Source: Acidobacteriaceae bacterium (GTDB lineage Bacteria > Acidobacteriota > Terriglobia > Terriglobales > Acidobacteriaceae). From it: 64,000 nucleotides of DNA. The notes under the pieces are model-generated. The model had not been told where the DNA came from, did no database searches, and saw only the letters and a program-made list of their open reading frames with translations. Positions 55,266 to 64,000 of this stretch are shown here, one piece after another. Position numbers and translations under genes: made by a program. Location of the stretch: assembly GCA_025361625.1 (NCBI GenBank), contig JANYKL010000078.1, positions 18,874-82,873 of the forward strand, read 5' to 3'. Position 1 is the stretch's first letter. Each line of letters starts with the position of its first letter.

Positions 55266-56175
55266 GAATCATGAAATTGAAGAAACCACAGCATTCAATG
55301 AGAGAAATCCCGGCCTCGTTGAGCGCATTTTCGCCGCAGGTGAAGTAAGTCTCAATTATGCCGAGGGGCCGCCGAACGGCCCTCCCCTGGTTCTGTTGCA
55401 CGGGCTCGGACGGCGCTGGCAAGTCTTTCTGCCGATTGTTCCTGCCCTGAGCTTGCGTTGGCACATCTTCATTCCAGACCTGCGTGGCCATGGCAAGTCT
55501 TCTCACGTTGCGCGTGGCTATCACGGCCCTCAATTCTGTGGTGATATAGCCAAGCTCCTGCGCGACCGCATCGGCAAACCCGCGATACTCTTCGGGCACT
55601 CTCTTGGTGGAATGCTGGCGATGTCAATCGCATCAGATTACGGCGATCTTGTGAGGGCGTTAATTCTCGGAGACAATATGATTGTCGGCCGTGACTTGCG
55701 CCATCCCATGTATACCGCGCTTTTCGCGGGTCTGCGAGATGCGGCTCGAACCGGAGGTTCGGTAGAGCAGATCGCTAAACAGATTGGCAGCATCATTTTG
55801 CCTGTGCCGGGGACGAGCGAATCGCTTGCGATTCGAGAGCTACCCGGAAACGACGAGCCCTACCTGCTGGCATGGGCTCGCTGCGTGCAGATGGTTGATC
55901 CTGACACTTACGAGATGACTCTCGATGGCTCTTCGCTGGAAGGGTGGAACGGGGAAAATGTTCTGCGAAAAATCAAATGCCCGACTCTACTCTTGCAAGG
56001 CGCTCCTCAAATGGGCGGGTTAATGTCAGATTCCGACGCAGCGCTCGCCGCCCGAATCTTGCCCCATCATGCGCACGTAAAGTTCAAGAACCTTGGACAC
56101 GCGCTTTTCATTCAACAGCCGGAACCCGTGCTGCGAGCGGTAAATAATTTTCTGGAATCGCTCGAAGTGTCGTGA
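55264..56175 (+). CDS. alpha/beta hydrolase
   Basis: PLVLLHGLGRRWQVFLPIVPALSLRWHIFIPDLRGHGKSS...ILFGHSLGGMLAMSIASDYGD. Confidence 0.92.
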   Translation: MNHEIEETTAFNERNPGLVERIFAAGEVSLNYAEGPPNGPPLVLLHGLGRRWQVFLPIVPALSLRWHIFIPDLRGHGKSSHVARGYHGPQFCGDIAKLLRDRIGKPAILFGHSLGGMLAMSIASDYGDLVRALILGDNMIVGRDLRHPMYTALFAGLRDAARTGGSVEQIAKQIGSIILPVPGTSESLAIRELPGNDEPYLLAWARCVQMVDPDTYEMTLDGSSLEGWNGENVLRKIKCPTLLLQGAPQMGGLMSDSDAALAARILPHHAHVKFKNLGHALFIQQPEPVLRAVNNFLESLEVS

Positions 56176-57471
56176 TTATTTTTCTATTCGAAGCTGATCC
56201 TCGACCGTCTCGCGCCGGCGAATCAGCTTGTACTCTGCTCCATCGACCAAGATTTCTGGCGGTTTTCCTCGGGTGTTGTAATTCGACCCCAGTACAGACC
56301 CGTAGGCGCCGGCGTCCATAATTGCGAGCAGATCGTTTTCATTCACGACCGGAAGTTTGCGATTGCGTGCGAAAAAATCCCCCGTTTCGCAAACCGGACC
56401 AACGACGTCCGTCGTTTCCTTCTTGCCGGAGGATGAGAGTCTCGCGGGAACTATCTGGTGGTACGCGCCATAGAGTGACGGCCGAATCAAGTCATTCATC
56501 GCGGCGTCGACTATAAGGAAGCGCTTCTTGCGGTTCGTCTTGCGATAGAGCGCCCGCGTCACGAGCGCGCCGGCGGGGCCGACGATCGACCGGCCCGGTT
56601 CAAGCAACAAATGCACTTTCATTCCCTGGAACGGCTTTGTAATGGCGCGAGCGTACGCTCCAATCTGTTTCGCGAAAGCTGTCTGTACTCCTTCGTAGGC
56701 GATCCCCAATCCGCCGCCCGCATCGACGAATTGAATTTCGTGGCCTTGATGAAGAAGCATCCGCACCAGTTCAGCAACACGCTCCATTGCCTCTGCGAAC
56801 GACTTCAGGTCGGTAATCTGGGATCCAATGTGCACACTCACGCCGGCGACACGCAGGAAGCGCTCTTTGGCTGCCTGCGCGTAGAGGGTTTTGGCTTCTG
56901 ATACGGGTACTCCAAACTTGTGTTGGCGAAGACCGGTTGAAATGTAGGGATGGGTCTTCGCCGAAACATCGGGATTGACCCTGATCGAAATTGCCGCTCG
57001 CTTCTTCAAACGCTTTGCGGTTGCGGCGAGCAAGTGAAGTTCTGACTCGCTCTCAACATTAAACAACATGATTTTCGAGCACAAAGCCAACTCAATTTCA
57101 GTTTCCGTTTTGCCAACGCCCGAAAATACCGCGCGCTCTGCGGCATGGCGATCGATGCGCAAGATGCGTTGTAGTTCTCCACCGGAAACGATGTCAAAGC
57201 CTGAGCCTTCAGCGGCGACCAACCGCAGGATTCCCAGCGTCGAGTTTGCTTTAACGGAATAACAGACGGTATGACGAAGATCCTTGAACGAGTGGGCAAA
57301 GGCTTGTAACCGTTGCCGGATCATCTGCGTCGAATAGACATAGAGCGGGGTACCGTAACGGCCCGCCAACGACGCCAATCTTATTTTTTCGCAATAAAGT
57401 TCTTTGTCGAGCCGGCCACGATACTCAAAAGCGGGGGGGCGAAGCCCGTGATGATTGATAGCCGCTGTCAC
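56176..57471 (-). CDS. lysA: diaminopimelate decarboxylase
   Basis: YGTPLYVYSTQMIRQRLQAF...VCYSVKANSTLGILRLVAAEGSGFDIVSGGEL...GVSVHIGSQITDL...FVDAGGGLGIAY...LEPGRSIVGPAGALVTR...VGPVCETGDFFARNR. Confidence 0.96.
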   Translation of the reverse strand: MTAAINHHGLRPPAFEYRGRLDKELYCEKIRLASLAGRYGTPLYVYSTQMIRQRLQAFAHSFKDLRHTVCYSVKANSTLGILRLVAAEGSGFDIVSGGELQRILRIDRHAAERAVFSGVGKTETEIELALCSKIMLFNVESESELHLLAATAKRLKKRAAISIRVNPDVSAKTHPYISTGLRQHKFGVPVSEAKTLYAQAAKERFLRVAGVSVHIGSQITDLKSFAEAMERVAELVRMLLHQGHEIQFVDAGGGLGIAYEGVQTAFAKQIGAYARAITKPFQGMKVHLLLEPGRSIVGPAGALVTRALYRKTNRKKRFLIVDAAMNDLIRPSLYGAYHQIVPARLSSSGKKETTDVVGPVCETGDFFARNRKLPVVNENDLLAIMDAGAYGSVLGSNYNTRGKPPEILVDGAEYKLIRRRETVEDQLRIEK

Positions 57472-59246
57472 CGCGGCAGGCCAGGATCGGGTTTGACTTT
57501 AATCGCCAGCACGGTCTGATCGTCGAAGGTGTCGACGCCCGTCGCGTGGATCTTAACTGCCTTAAAGATGTCGCTCACTACACAGTCAGCCGATTTCTGC
57601 GAACAGTTGGCGACAATCTCCGCGACTCGATCCTGTCCAAATGAGTGCCCATGACGATTGCGGGCGTCGAGAATTCCATCGCTGTAGAAGACGAACAAAT
57701 CTCCGGGATTTGCTTTAAAGCTGAATTCGTCGTATTCGACTACATCAAACAATCCCAGAGGCAGCCCGGTGGCCTCAATAAAATTGACCTTCCCCTCGCG
57801 AAGATGGATGGGACGCGGCAATCCAGAATTTGCGATCAGCAACTCCCGTTTTTCGTCATCCCACACGGAATAAATGATTGAAACAAACTGGGCCGCAATA
57901 CGCCGCTCTGCCAGGGAAAGATTTACCGCCGAAAGCATCTCCGCCGGGCCTGGCTCAATCGGAGCATGCGATCTAAGAATTCCGCTGACCAGGGCGGCAT
58001 AAATGGCGGCGGGCGCGCCCTTGCCGCTCACATCGCCGATCGCTATACCAAGGCGCCCTTGAGAATAGGGTACAAAATCGTAGAGATCTCCACCAATCGC
58101 CCTCGCCGGAACAAACTTGGCGGCCACGTCGAGGTGGTTCATTTGAGGCGGAGAGGCAGGCAGCAGCCGGAACTGAAGTTCGCGGGCTAACGCAAGATCA
58201 CGCTCAAGGCGCTGCTCTTGCCGCTCAATTTCTTCGTAGAGCCGCGCGTTCTCAATGGCGATAGCGAGTTGCGCCGCCAGCGTGGTCAACACTCGCTTAT
58301 GGTCCTCGGTGAAATAGTTTTTCTTGACGTGCTCAAGATCCAACACGCCGATCACCTTCTCTTGGTAGATAAGCGGAACTGCCAATTCCGATAAAGTCTC
58401 GGGATTGACCTCGATGTAGCGGGAATCGCTTTTAACATCGCGCACCAGGACGCTTTCCTTTTGCTCGGCGGCATAGCCGACAACTCCTTGACCGATTGGA
58501 ATGTCATGCTTAAGGTGGAGCCGTTCTGCAAAGCGTTGTGAGAATCGGTGTTGTAACTTCTCCCCCGCCGCGTCGAGCAGCAGGATGCTAAACATTTGAT
58601 AGTCGATAAGCCGGTTAAGCAATTCGGCGATGCGCTTTAGAAGCTGGTCGAGGTTCAGAATCGAGCTGAGCTCGCGGGCAATTTCATTCAGCAGTAAAAG
58701 TGTGCGCGCCTGGCGGGTGACGCGCGTATGCAAGCGGGCGTTTTCAATCCCAACTGCCATACGTGAGCCGATCAGCGTCAGCAGCCGCTTATGCTCCTCG
58801 GTGAAATAGTTTTTCTCCCGGGCCTCGATATCGATGACGCCAATCACTCTGTTTTTTACGATCAGCGGCAGCGCGAGCTCTGACTGTATGTTGGGAAGCC
58901 CTTCGAGGTAAGAAGAGTGTTTTGTCGTATCCGAAACCAAAACTGTTTGCCTCGTCTGAGCGGCTAGGCCAGTCACCCCTTCGCCAACTTTTACGCGCAA
59001 GCGTTCCGCAACTCCTTCGGGATAGCCCACGTGGAAACGTACGTAGAGTTCCTGGAGCTGTTCGTTTAACAAAAAAATGGCAAAAATTTCGTAGTCGATG
59101 ACCTTGCGTACGATCTCCGCAACGCGCTTCAGCGATGTTTCCAGATCGAGCGTGGTATTCACCACGTCGGCAACTTCCAGAAGCAGAGGTTCTACTTCCG
59201 ATAGACGTTCGGGTGGCAAAGCGGACGTTTTCACAACCTCAATCAT
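57468..59246 (-). CDS. tandem-GAF SpoIIE-type protein serine phosphatase (RsbU-like)
   Basis: Two GAF units (LPLIVKNRVIGVIDIEAREKNYFTEEHKRLLTLIGSRMAVGIENARLH; VPLIYQEKVIGVLDLEHVKKNYFTEDHKRVLTTLAAQLAIAIENARLYEE) then RAIGGDLYDFVPYSQGRLGIAIGDVSGKGAPAAIYAALVSGILRS. Confidence 0.94.
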   Translation of the reverse strand: MIEVVKTSALPPERLSEVEPLLLEVADVVNTTLDLETSLKRVAEIVRKVIDYEIFAIFLLNEQLQELYVRFHVGYPEGVAERLRVKVGEGVTGLAAQTRQTVLVSDTTKHSSYLEGLPNIQSELALPLIVKNRVIGVIDIEAREKNYFTEEHKRLLTLIGSRMAVGIENARLHTRVTRQARTLLLLNEIARELSSILNLDQLLKRIAELLNRLIDYQMFSILLLDAAGEKLQHRFSQRFAERLHLKHDIPIGQGVVGYAAEQKESVLVRDVKSDSRYIEVNPETLSELAVPLIYQEKVIGVLDLEHVKKNYFTEDHKRVLTTLAAQLAIAIENARLYEEIERQEQRLERDLALARELQFRLLPASPPQMNHLDVAAKFVPARAIGGDLYDFVPYSQGRLGIAIGDVSGKGAPAAIYAALVSGILRSHAPIEPGPAEMLSAVNLSLAERRIAAQFVSIIYSVWDDEKRELLIANSGLPRPIHLREGKVNFIEATGLPLGLFDVVEYDEFSFKANPGDLFVFYSDGILDARNRHGHSFGQDRVAEIVANCSQKSADCVVSDIFKAVKIHATGVDTFDDQTVLAIKVKPDPGLPR

Positions 59247-59333
59247 AGCAGCCGATTCTCAGGTGTTCCTGCACGGTGATGAGCACTGATAAGTGCCCTG
59301 TCCAGATAATCGGGAAGCTCTTACCGCCGCCGA

Positions 59334-59891
59334 TCAGGGATTCTGCACAATGCACACATCGGGCAGATTGCGATATAACTCGGCATAATCCAAGCCATAG
59401 CCCACCACGTACTCGTCTGGAATGGTAAACCCGATGTAGTGCGCTTCGATCGGCAGTTTGCGGCGGGAGGGCTTATCGAGCAGCGCCGCGATGTGCAACG
59501 ACTTCGGCTGATGCGCCCGCAATAATTTCGAAATGTAGTTCAGCGTGAGTCCGGTATCGAGAATATCTTCCACAAGTATGACGTTGCGCCCTGCGAGAGA
59601 CTGATCTAAATCTTTCGTCAGGCGAACTTCGCCGAGAGAATCCCATGCCGCGTGCCCAGCCGGATCATCCCTCGCGATCGGACGGTTGCCGTAACTCGAT
59701 ACGCCAATAAAATCGAAGGTCGCATTTAAAGAAACATTGCGCGCCAAATCGCTCAAAAAAATCGCGGCGCCCTTCAACACTCCAACGAAAATAATCGCTT
59801 GGCCGCGGAAATCTCGGTCGATTTCTGCTCCCATTTCAGCGACCCGTTTCGCGATCGTCTCTCGTGACAGCAATACTTTGAGTTCGGGCAT
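59334..59891 (-). CDS. hpt: hypoxanthine phosphoribosyltransferase
   Basis: FVGVLKGAAIFLSDLARNV...DFIGVSSYGN...GRNVILVEDILDTGLTLNYISKLLRAHQPKSLHIAALLDKPSRR...YVVGYGLDYAELYRNLPDV. Confidence 0.96.
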   Translation of the reverse strand: MPELKVLLSRETIAKRVAEMGAEIDRDFRGQAIIFVGVLKGAAIFLSDLARNVSLNATFDFIGVSSYGNRPIARDDPAGHAAWDSLGEVRLTKDLDQSLAGRNVILVEDILDTGLTLNYISKLLRAHQPKSLHIAALLDKPSRRKLPIEAHYIGFTIPDEYVVGYGLDYAELYRNLPDVCIVQNP

Positions 59892-60045
59892 TTAGGAGAC
59901 TTTTATACACGAGTTTGCGACCGACTGGAATGCTTCTGGTGGCTGCTTCGCGGTCGACCGTGTCTGGCGGGTTTGCGCACTTAGCCAGCACTAACTAGAA
60001 TGCTTAGTTCGGCCTTATTCTAGGGGTATTTTCGGGAGTATTACC

Positions 60046-60753
60046 GTGAATTTAAAAGGGATTGAACTGACCTGGCTAGGGCACGCCACGTTTCGCATTA
60101 AAACCCCGGAAAATAAAATCTTTTACGTTGATCCTTGGATTGCACACAATCCGATGTGCCCTGAGCCTGAGAAGAAGGTCAAGCAGATGGATGTGATGGT
60201 CTGTACCCACGGCCACTTCGATCATATTGGCGACGCGGTGGACCTCGGTAAAAAGCTCAAACCAATTGCGGTTGGCATCTTCGAACTCTGCACTTGGCTG
60301 CAGAAAAAAGGCGTCGAGCAGATTGCCCCCATGAACAAGGGGGGCACGCAGACGGTTGCTGACGTAAAAATCACCATGGTGCACGCCGTCCACTCGTGCG
60401 GCATTCAGGATGGCGACGAAATCGTCTATGGCGGCGAAGCTTGCGGATATGTAATGGAGTTCTCAAACGGAATCAAGATTTACCACGCAGGCGATACAAA
60501 CGTGTTCAGCGACATGGCAATGATTCGCGATCTCTATGCGCCAAAGATTGTCATGCTTCCGATCGGCGACCACTTTACAATGTCTCCACGCGAGGCTGCG
60601 TACGCCTGCAAGTTGCTGCAGCCGGAGAGGGTGATCCCGATGCACTTCGGAACCTTCCCGCAACTCACTGGCACTCCGGCAGAGTTACAAAAACTTGTTC
60701 CGCACGTCAAAGTGCTCGAGTTGAAACCAGGGGAAACTATTTCCGAGGCCTAA
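60046..60753 (+). CDS. UPF0173-type metal-dependent hydrolase (MBL fold)
   Basis: LTWLGHATFRIKTPENKIFYVDPWIAHNPMCPEPEKKVKQMDVMVCTHGHFDHIGDAVDL...YHAGDTNVFSDM...IGDHFTMSPREAAYACKLL. Confidence 0.93.
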   Translation: MNLKGIELTWLGHATFRIKTPENKIFYVDPWIAHNPMCPEPEKKVKQMDVMVCTHGHFDHIGDAVDLGKKLKPIAVGIFELCTWLQKKGVEQIAPMNKGGTQTVADVKITMVHAVHSCGIQDGDEIVYGGEACGYVMEFSNGIKIYHAGDTNVFSDMAMIRDLYAPKIVMLPIGDHFTMSPREAAYACKLLQPERVIPMHFGTFPQLTGTPAELQKLVPHVKVLELKPGETISEA

Positions 60754-60825
60754 TATCCGACGCTCAATGAAGGTCTATTTGAGTCGGGCCATGTACAGTT
60801 ATTCACGTTCGCGTAAGGAGTGTGT

Positions 60826-61488
60826 ATGAGCAGCAACCCGATCCGCCCTGAATGGCGCATGGGAGGAATTACTACCTCCCATGTTGAAGACTACCTTTAT
60901 GAGATGCTTCCCGTTCGTGATGAGGTTCTCACCGAGATGGAGGAAGACGCGACTAAGAACGACTATGCGATCGTGGGCCCGGTCGTCGCGCGTGTGCTCT
61001 ATCAGCTTGCGGTTATCAGCAAAGCTAAGAGAATTTTCGAAATGGGGTCCGCGATTGGTTATTCAACAGTTTGGTGGGCGCGGGCGGTTGGCGACGGCGG
61101 ACAAGTCGTCTATACGGACGGGGATCCCAAGCGGGCGGAGAAGGCGCGCTGCTACTTTGAGCGGGCGGGAGTCACCAATCGCATCCAAGTTCGCGTGGGA
61201 GACGCATTGGAATTTCTTTCCGAAGAGAAAAACCAGTACGACATTATCTTTAATGACGTCGACAAGATCGATTACCCCCGAGTTTTCAAATTGGCCATGC
61301 CACGTCTTAAGAGCGGAGGCCTTTTCATTTCTGATAACGTTCTTTGGAGCGGCAAGCTTCGCAACCCGAATCCCGATGCTCAGACCAAAGCCATTGCCGA
61401 GTTCAATAAGTTAATTTTTTCATCGCCCGATCTCTTTACGACCGTCCTTCCCATTCGCGACGGTGTGGCGGTTTGCATGAAAAAGTAA
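60826..61488 (+). CDS. class I SAM-dependent O-methyltransferase
   Basis: PVVARVLYQLAVISKAKRIFEMGSAIGYSTVWWARAVGDGGQVVYTDGDPKRAEKARCYFERAGVTNRIQVRVGDALEFL. Confidence 0.9.
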   Translation: MSSNPIRPEWRMGGITTSHVEDYLYEMLPVRDEVLTEMEEDATKNDYAIVGPVVARVLYQLAVISKAKRIFEMGSAIGYSTVWWARAVGDGGQVVYTDGDPKRAEKARCYFERAGVTNRIQVRVGDALEFLSEEKNQYDIIFNDVDKIDYPRVFKLAMPRLKSGGLFISDNVLWSGKLRNPNPDAQTKAIAEFNKLIFSSPDLFTTVLPIRDGVAVCMKK

Positions 61489-61553
61489 TGGCCTCATGAT
61501 CCTTTCGGTCGCGTAACGGATGTTAAAATTGTCCTTCCGTCGCGCCAGCTCGA

Positions 61554-62642
61554 ATGAAAACTGTCAGCCAAGCACCAATCGAGCAAGTTCCCGAAATTCT
61601 TCCTCGCCCACAGGTAAGCTCCAGGCCAGGTTCCGCATACGATTTGCTTGTCGTAGGTGCAGGGCCGACCGGCATGGCCTGCGCAATTGAGGCTCAGAAG
61701 GCTGGATTCAACGTCGTAATTGTCGATAAGGGATGCCTTGTCAATTCCATCTACCACTATCCTAATAGTATGGTTTTCTTCACAACCCCTGAGTTGCTGG
61801 AGATTGGCGACATCCCCTTCACCACCGCGTCCCCTAAACCCAACCGTCTTGAGGCGCTCGAATACTACCGGCGGGTTGCCGAACGCTACGAATTGCAGGT
61901 GCGCCAGTATGAGTGGGTGAAGACAATCACCGGCAAAGATGGAGATTTTCGAGTGACGACGACCGATCGTCACAGCGCCATCCATGACTATCAGGCCCGG
62001 AAGATTGTGCTTGCCACCGGCTACTACGATCTGGCAAACAGGCTCGAAATTCCGGGCGAGGACTCCGAAAAAGTCTTTCACTACTATCGCGATCCGCACC
62101 CCTATTACGACGCCGATGTTCTGGTGATCGGCGGCAAGAATTCAGCCGCTGAAGCCGCGCTGGACCTTTGGCGTCATGGAGCTCGCGTAACCATCGTTCA
62201 TCGCGGCGAGAAGATGCACAACAACGTGAAGTACTGGGTGCGCCCTGACATCGATAACCGCATCAAAGCTGGCGAAATTGCCGCGTACTTCAGCAGCACG
62301 GTGCGGGAAATCAACAACGACTGCGTCGTTCTGCGCACGCCAGTAGGCCCGGTACGAATAAAAACCGACTTTGTCTTCGCACTCACCGGATACCATCCAG
62401 ACTATGATTTCTTGCGCAGTACCGGGATCGAACTTTCGAACGAACAACTACGCCCGGTGTGCGACCCCGAGACGCTGGAATCGAATGTTCCGGGAATCTA
62501 CGTTGCCGGCGTCATCGTTGCCGGGTCGCGAACCAGCGAGATTTTTATTGAAAACGGCCGCTTCCACGGAAAATTGATTGCCAACCACCTGCGCGAAAAA
62601 ATGGGAGGCGGCAACCAGAATCTTCCTCTCGACGCCACTTAG
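61554..62642 (+). CDS. YpdA-like putative bacillithiol disulfide reductase (FAD/NAD(P)-dependent)
   Basis: DLLVVGAGPTGMACAIEAQKAGFNVVIVDKGCLVNSIYHYPNSMVFFTTPELLEIGDIPF...DVLVIGGKNSAAEAALDLWRHGARVTIVHRGEKM. Confidence 0.88.
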   Translation: MKTVSQAPIEQVPEILPRPQVSSRPGSAYDLLVVGAGPTGMACAIEAQKAGFNVVIVDKGCLVNSIYHYPNSMVFFTTPELLEIGDIPFTTASPKPNRLEALEYYRRVAERYELQVRQYEWVKTITGKDGDFRVTTTDRHSAIHDYQARKIVLATGYYDLANRLEIPGEDSEKVFHYYRDPHPYYDADVLVIGGKNSAAEAALDLWRHGARVTIVHRGEKMHNNVKYWVRPDIDNRIKAGEIAAYFSSTVREINNDCVVLRTPVGPVRIKTDFVFALTGYHPDYDFLRSTGIELSNEQLRPVCDPETLESNVPGIYVAGVIVAGSRTSEIFIENGRFHGKLIANHLREKMGGGNQNLPLDAT

Positions 62643-62698
62643 TCTTAACCCTCGCCCTCCTCGCATCGGAGCCTCTCACGCTGGTTTATACTGAACCC

Positions 62699-64000
62699 AT
62701 GCCGGGAGCGAGCGACAAAACATTTTATTTAGAGACCTTTGGCTGCCAGATGAACGCTCATGACTCCGAGAAAGTCGTGGGAACGCTGTTGCAGCAAGGC
62801 TACCAGCAGGTTCCGAGCGTCGAGGAAGCTGGACTTGTTCTCTACAATACGTGCTCTATCCGCGACAAGGCCGAGCAGAAGGTTTTCAACCGGCTCTCGG
62901 ATTACAAGAAATACCGCGCGCAAGGCAAGCAGTTTGGCGTGCTTGGCTGCGTCGCGCAGCAGGAGGGCGAGAAGATTTTTGAACGAGCCCCATATGTCTC
63001 AATGGTCTGTGGCTCCGCCTCTTACCGGTATCTGCCGCAAATGTTGGTACAGCTTGAAACCGGCCAGACGCGTGTCACGGGGCTGGATGATCGCCAGACC
63101 GATGAATGCTTCGAAACTGAATTTACAGCGCGCACGAACCCCCACCGCGGCTACATCACTATCATCGAAGGATGCGACAAGTTTTGCGCGTATTGCGTCG
63201 TGCCTTACACGCGCGGGAAAGAGCGCAGTCGGACTTCAAGCTCGGTTCTTCACGAGGCGCGGCAAATGGTCGATCTTGGCTACACAGAAATCCAATTGCT
63301 GGGGCAAAACGTAAACTCCTACCACGATCCTGATCAAAAGAAAACGTTTGCGGAATTGTTGGCCGCGCTTGCTGAGATCGGTGGAATCCGAAGAGTTCGA
63401 TTTACGACGTCGCACCCTCGTGATTTCGGCCGCGACATTGTCGAGGTCATGGATGCCACCCCGGTGCTGTGTGACCACGTGCATTTGCCAGTTCAAAGCG
63501 GATCGACGCGAGTCCTTAACGCGATGCAGCGCCTCTACACCCGTGAAGATTATCTCGAGCGAGTCGGATGGATTCATTCCGCGCAACGAGATCTGTCGCT
63601 CACCAGCGACTTGATCGTCGGATTCCCGGGCGAGACTGAAAAAGAATTTGAAGAGACATTGAGCCTGATGGACATCGTCGGCTACGATAGCGTCTTCACC
63701 TTCAAGTACTCGGCGCGACCGAACACCCCAGCTCTCGGGCTGGAAGATGCAATTGCCGACGAAGAGAAAGCACGCCGTTTAGCCGAGGTAAATAGCAGGC
63801 AAAAGCAAATCGGCGCGCGCCGCAATCAACGTCACGTCGGGCAGATTCTAGAGGTGATGGTGGAAGGGAAGAATGAGGCCCGTGCCCAGTGGCTGGGCCG
63901 CACCTCGCAGATTAAAGTAATGAATTTCACCGCTCCCGCAGGGGCTGATCTAAAGCCGGGAAGTTACGTTCCAGTTCGCGTCACGGCGAGCTTTCCGAAT
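62699..64000 (+). CDS. miaB: tRNA-2-methylthio-N6-dimethylallyladenosine synthase, partial (runs off right edge)
   Basis: KTFYLETFGCQMNAHDSEKVVGTLLQQGY...GYITIIEGCDKFCAYCVVPYTRGKERSR...FTTSHPRDF...HLPVQSGSTRVLNAMQRLYTREDYLERV; absent from the ORF track. Confidence 0.96.
   Translation, partial: MPGASDKTFYLETFGCQMNAHDSEKVVGTLLQQGYQQVPSVEEAGLVLYNTCSIRDKAEQKVFNRLSDYKKYRAQGKQFGVLGCVAQQEGEKIFERAPYVSMVCGSASYRYLPQMLVQLETGQTRVTGLDDRQTDECFETEFTARTNPHRGYITIIEGCDKFCAYCVVPYTRGKERSRTSSSVLHEARQMVDLGYTEIQLLGQNVNSYHDPDQKKTFAELLAALAEIGGIRRVRFTTSHPRDFGRDIVEVMDATPVLCDHVHLPVQSGSTRVLNAMQRLYTREDYLERVGWIHSAQRDLSLTSDLIVGFPGETEKEFEETLSLMDIVGYDSVFTFKYSARPNTPALGLEDAIADEEKARRLAEVNSRQKQIGARRNQRHVGQILEVMVEGKNEARAQWLGRTSQIKVMNFTAPAGADLKPGSYVPVRVTASFPN

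Noticed and set aside
1-64000. CRISPR arrays, rRNA operons, tRNAs, intact transposases or toxin-antitoxin pairs
   Set aside because: None visible on reading. The repeats seen are tandem, short, locus-specific and without spacers, so not CRISPR.

Overview
This 64 kb bacterial window is densely coding and mostly housekeeping. It looks acidobacterial, an inference from the Oar-like TonB receptor with a carboxypeptidase-regulatory N-terminus, the GC content and the gene families. I recognise about 55 genes, including aroB, ubiE, ribF, mtnP, dapF, ldcA, mpl, lpxD, cca-like, dnaE, accA, nth, thrC, pcm, ubiA-like, yebC, tlyA, nadK, lysA, hpt and miaB (partial). A tmRNA lies at 2169-2536 on the minus strand. 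The C-terminal remnant of a tyrosine recombinase sits just outside its 3' end, a likely scar of an ssrA-integrated element. I saw no CRISPR array, rRNA, tRNA or intact mobile element. The most unusual signal is a recurring pattern across the window: short (12-28 bp), degenerate tandem repeats anchored on gene ends. They re-copy the last codons plus the stop codon, often in frame so that several stops follow one another (e.g. DLRD*S/DLRD*S/GSRD*S/RLED*S at 30592-30663). Less often they re-copy the start-codon region (four ATG-headed ~22-bp units at 10901-10987). Two genes, a Crp/Fnr regulator and an OpgC-like acyltransferase, each appear broken by a single missing base. The ORF track misses the TonB receptor (minus strand, runs off the left edge) and miaB (runs off the right edge), and many short ORFs it lists are shadow frames of real genes.
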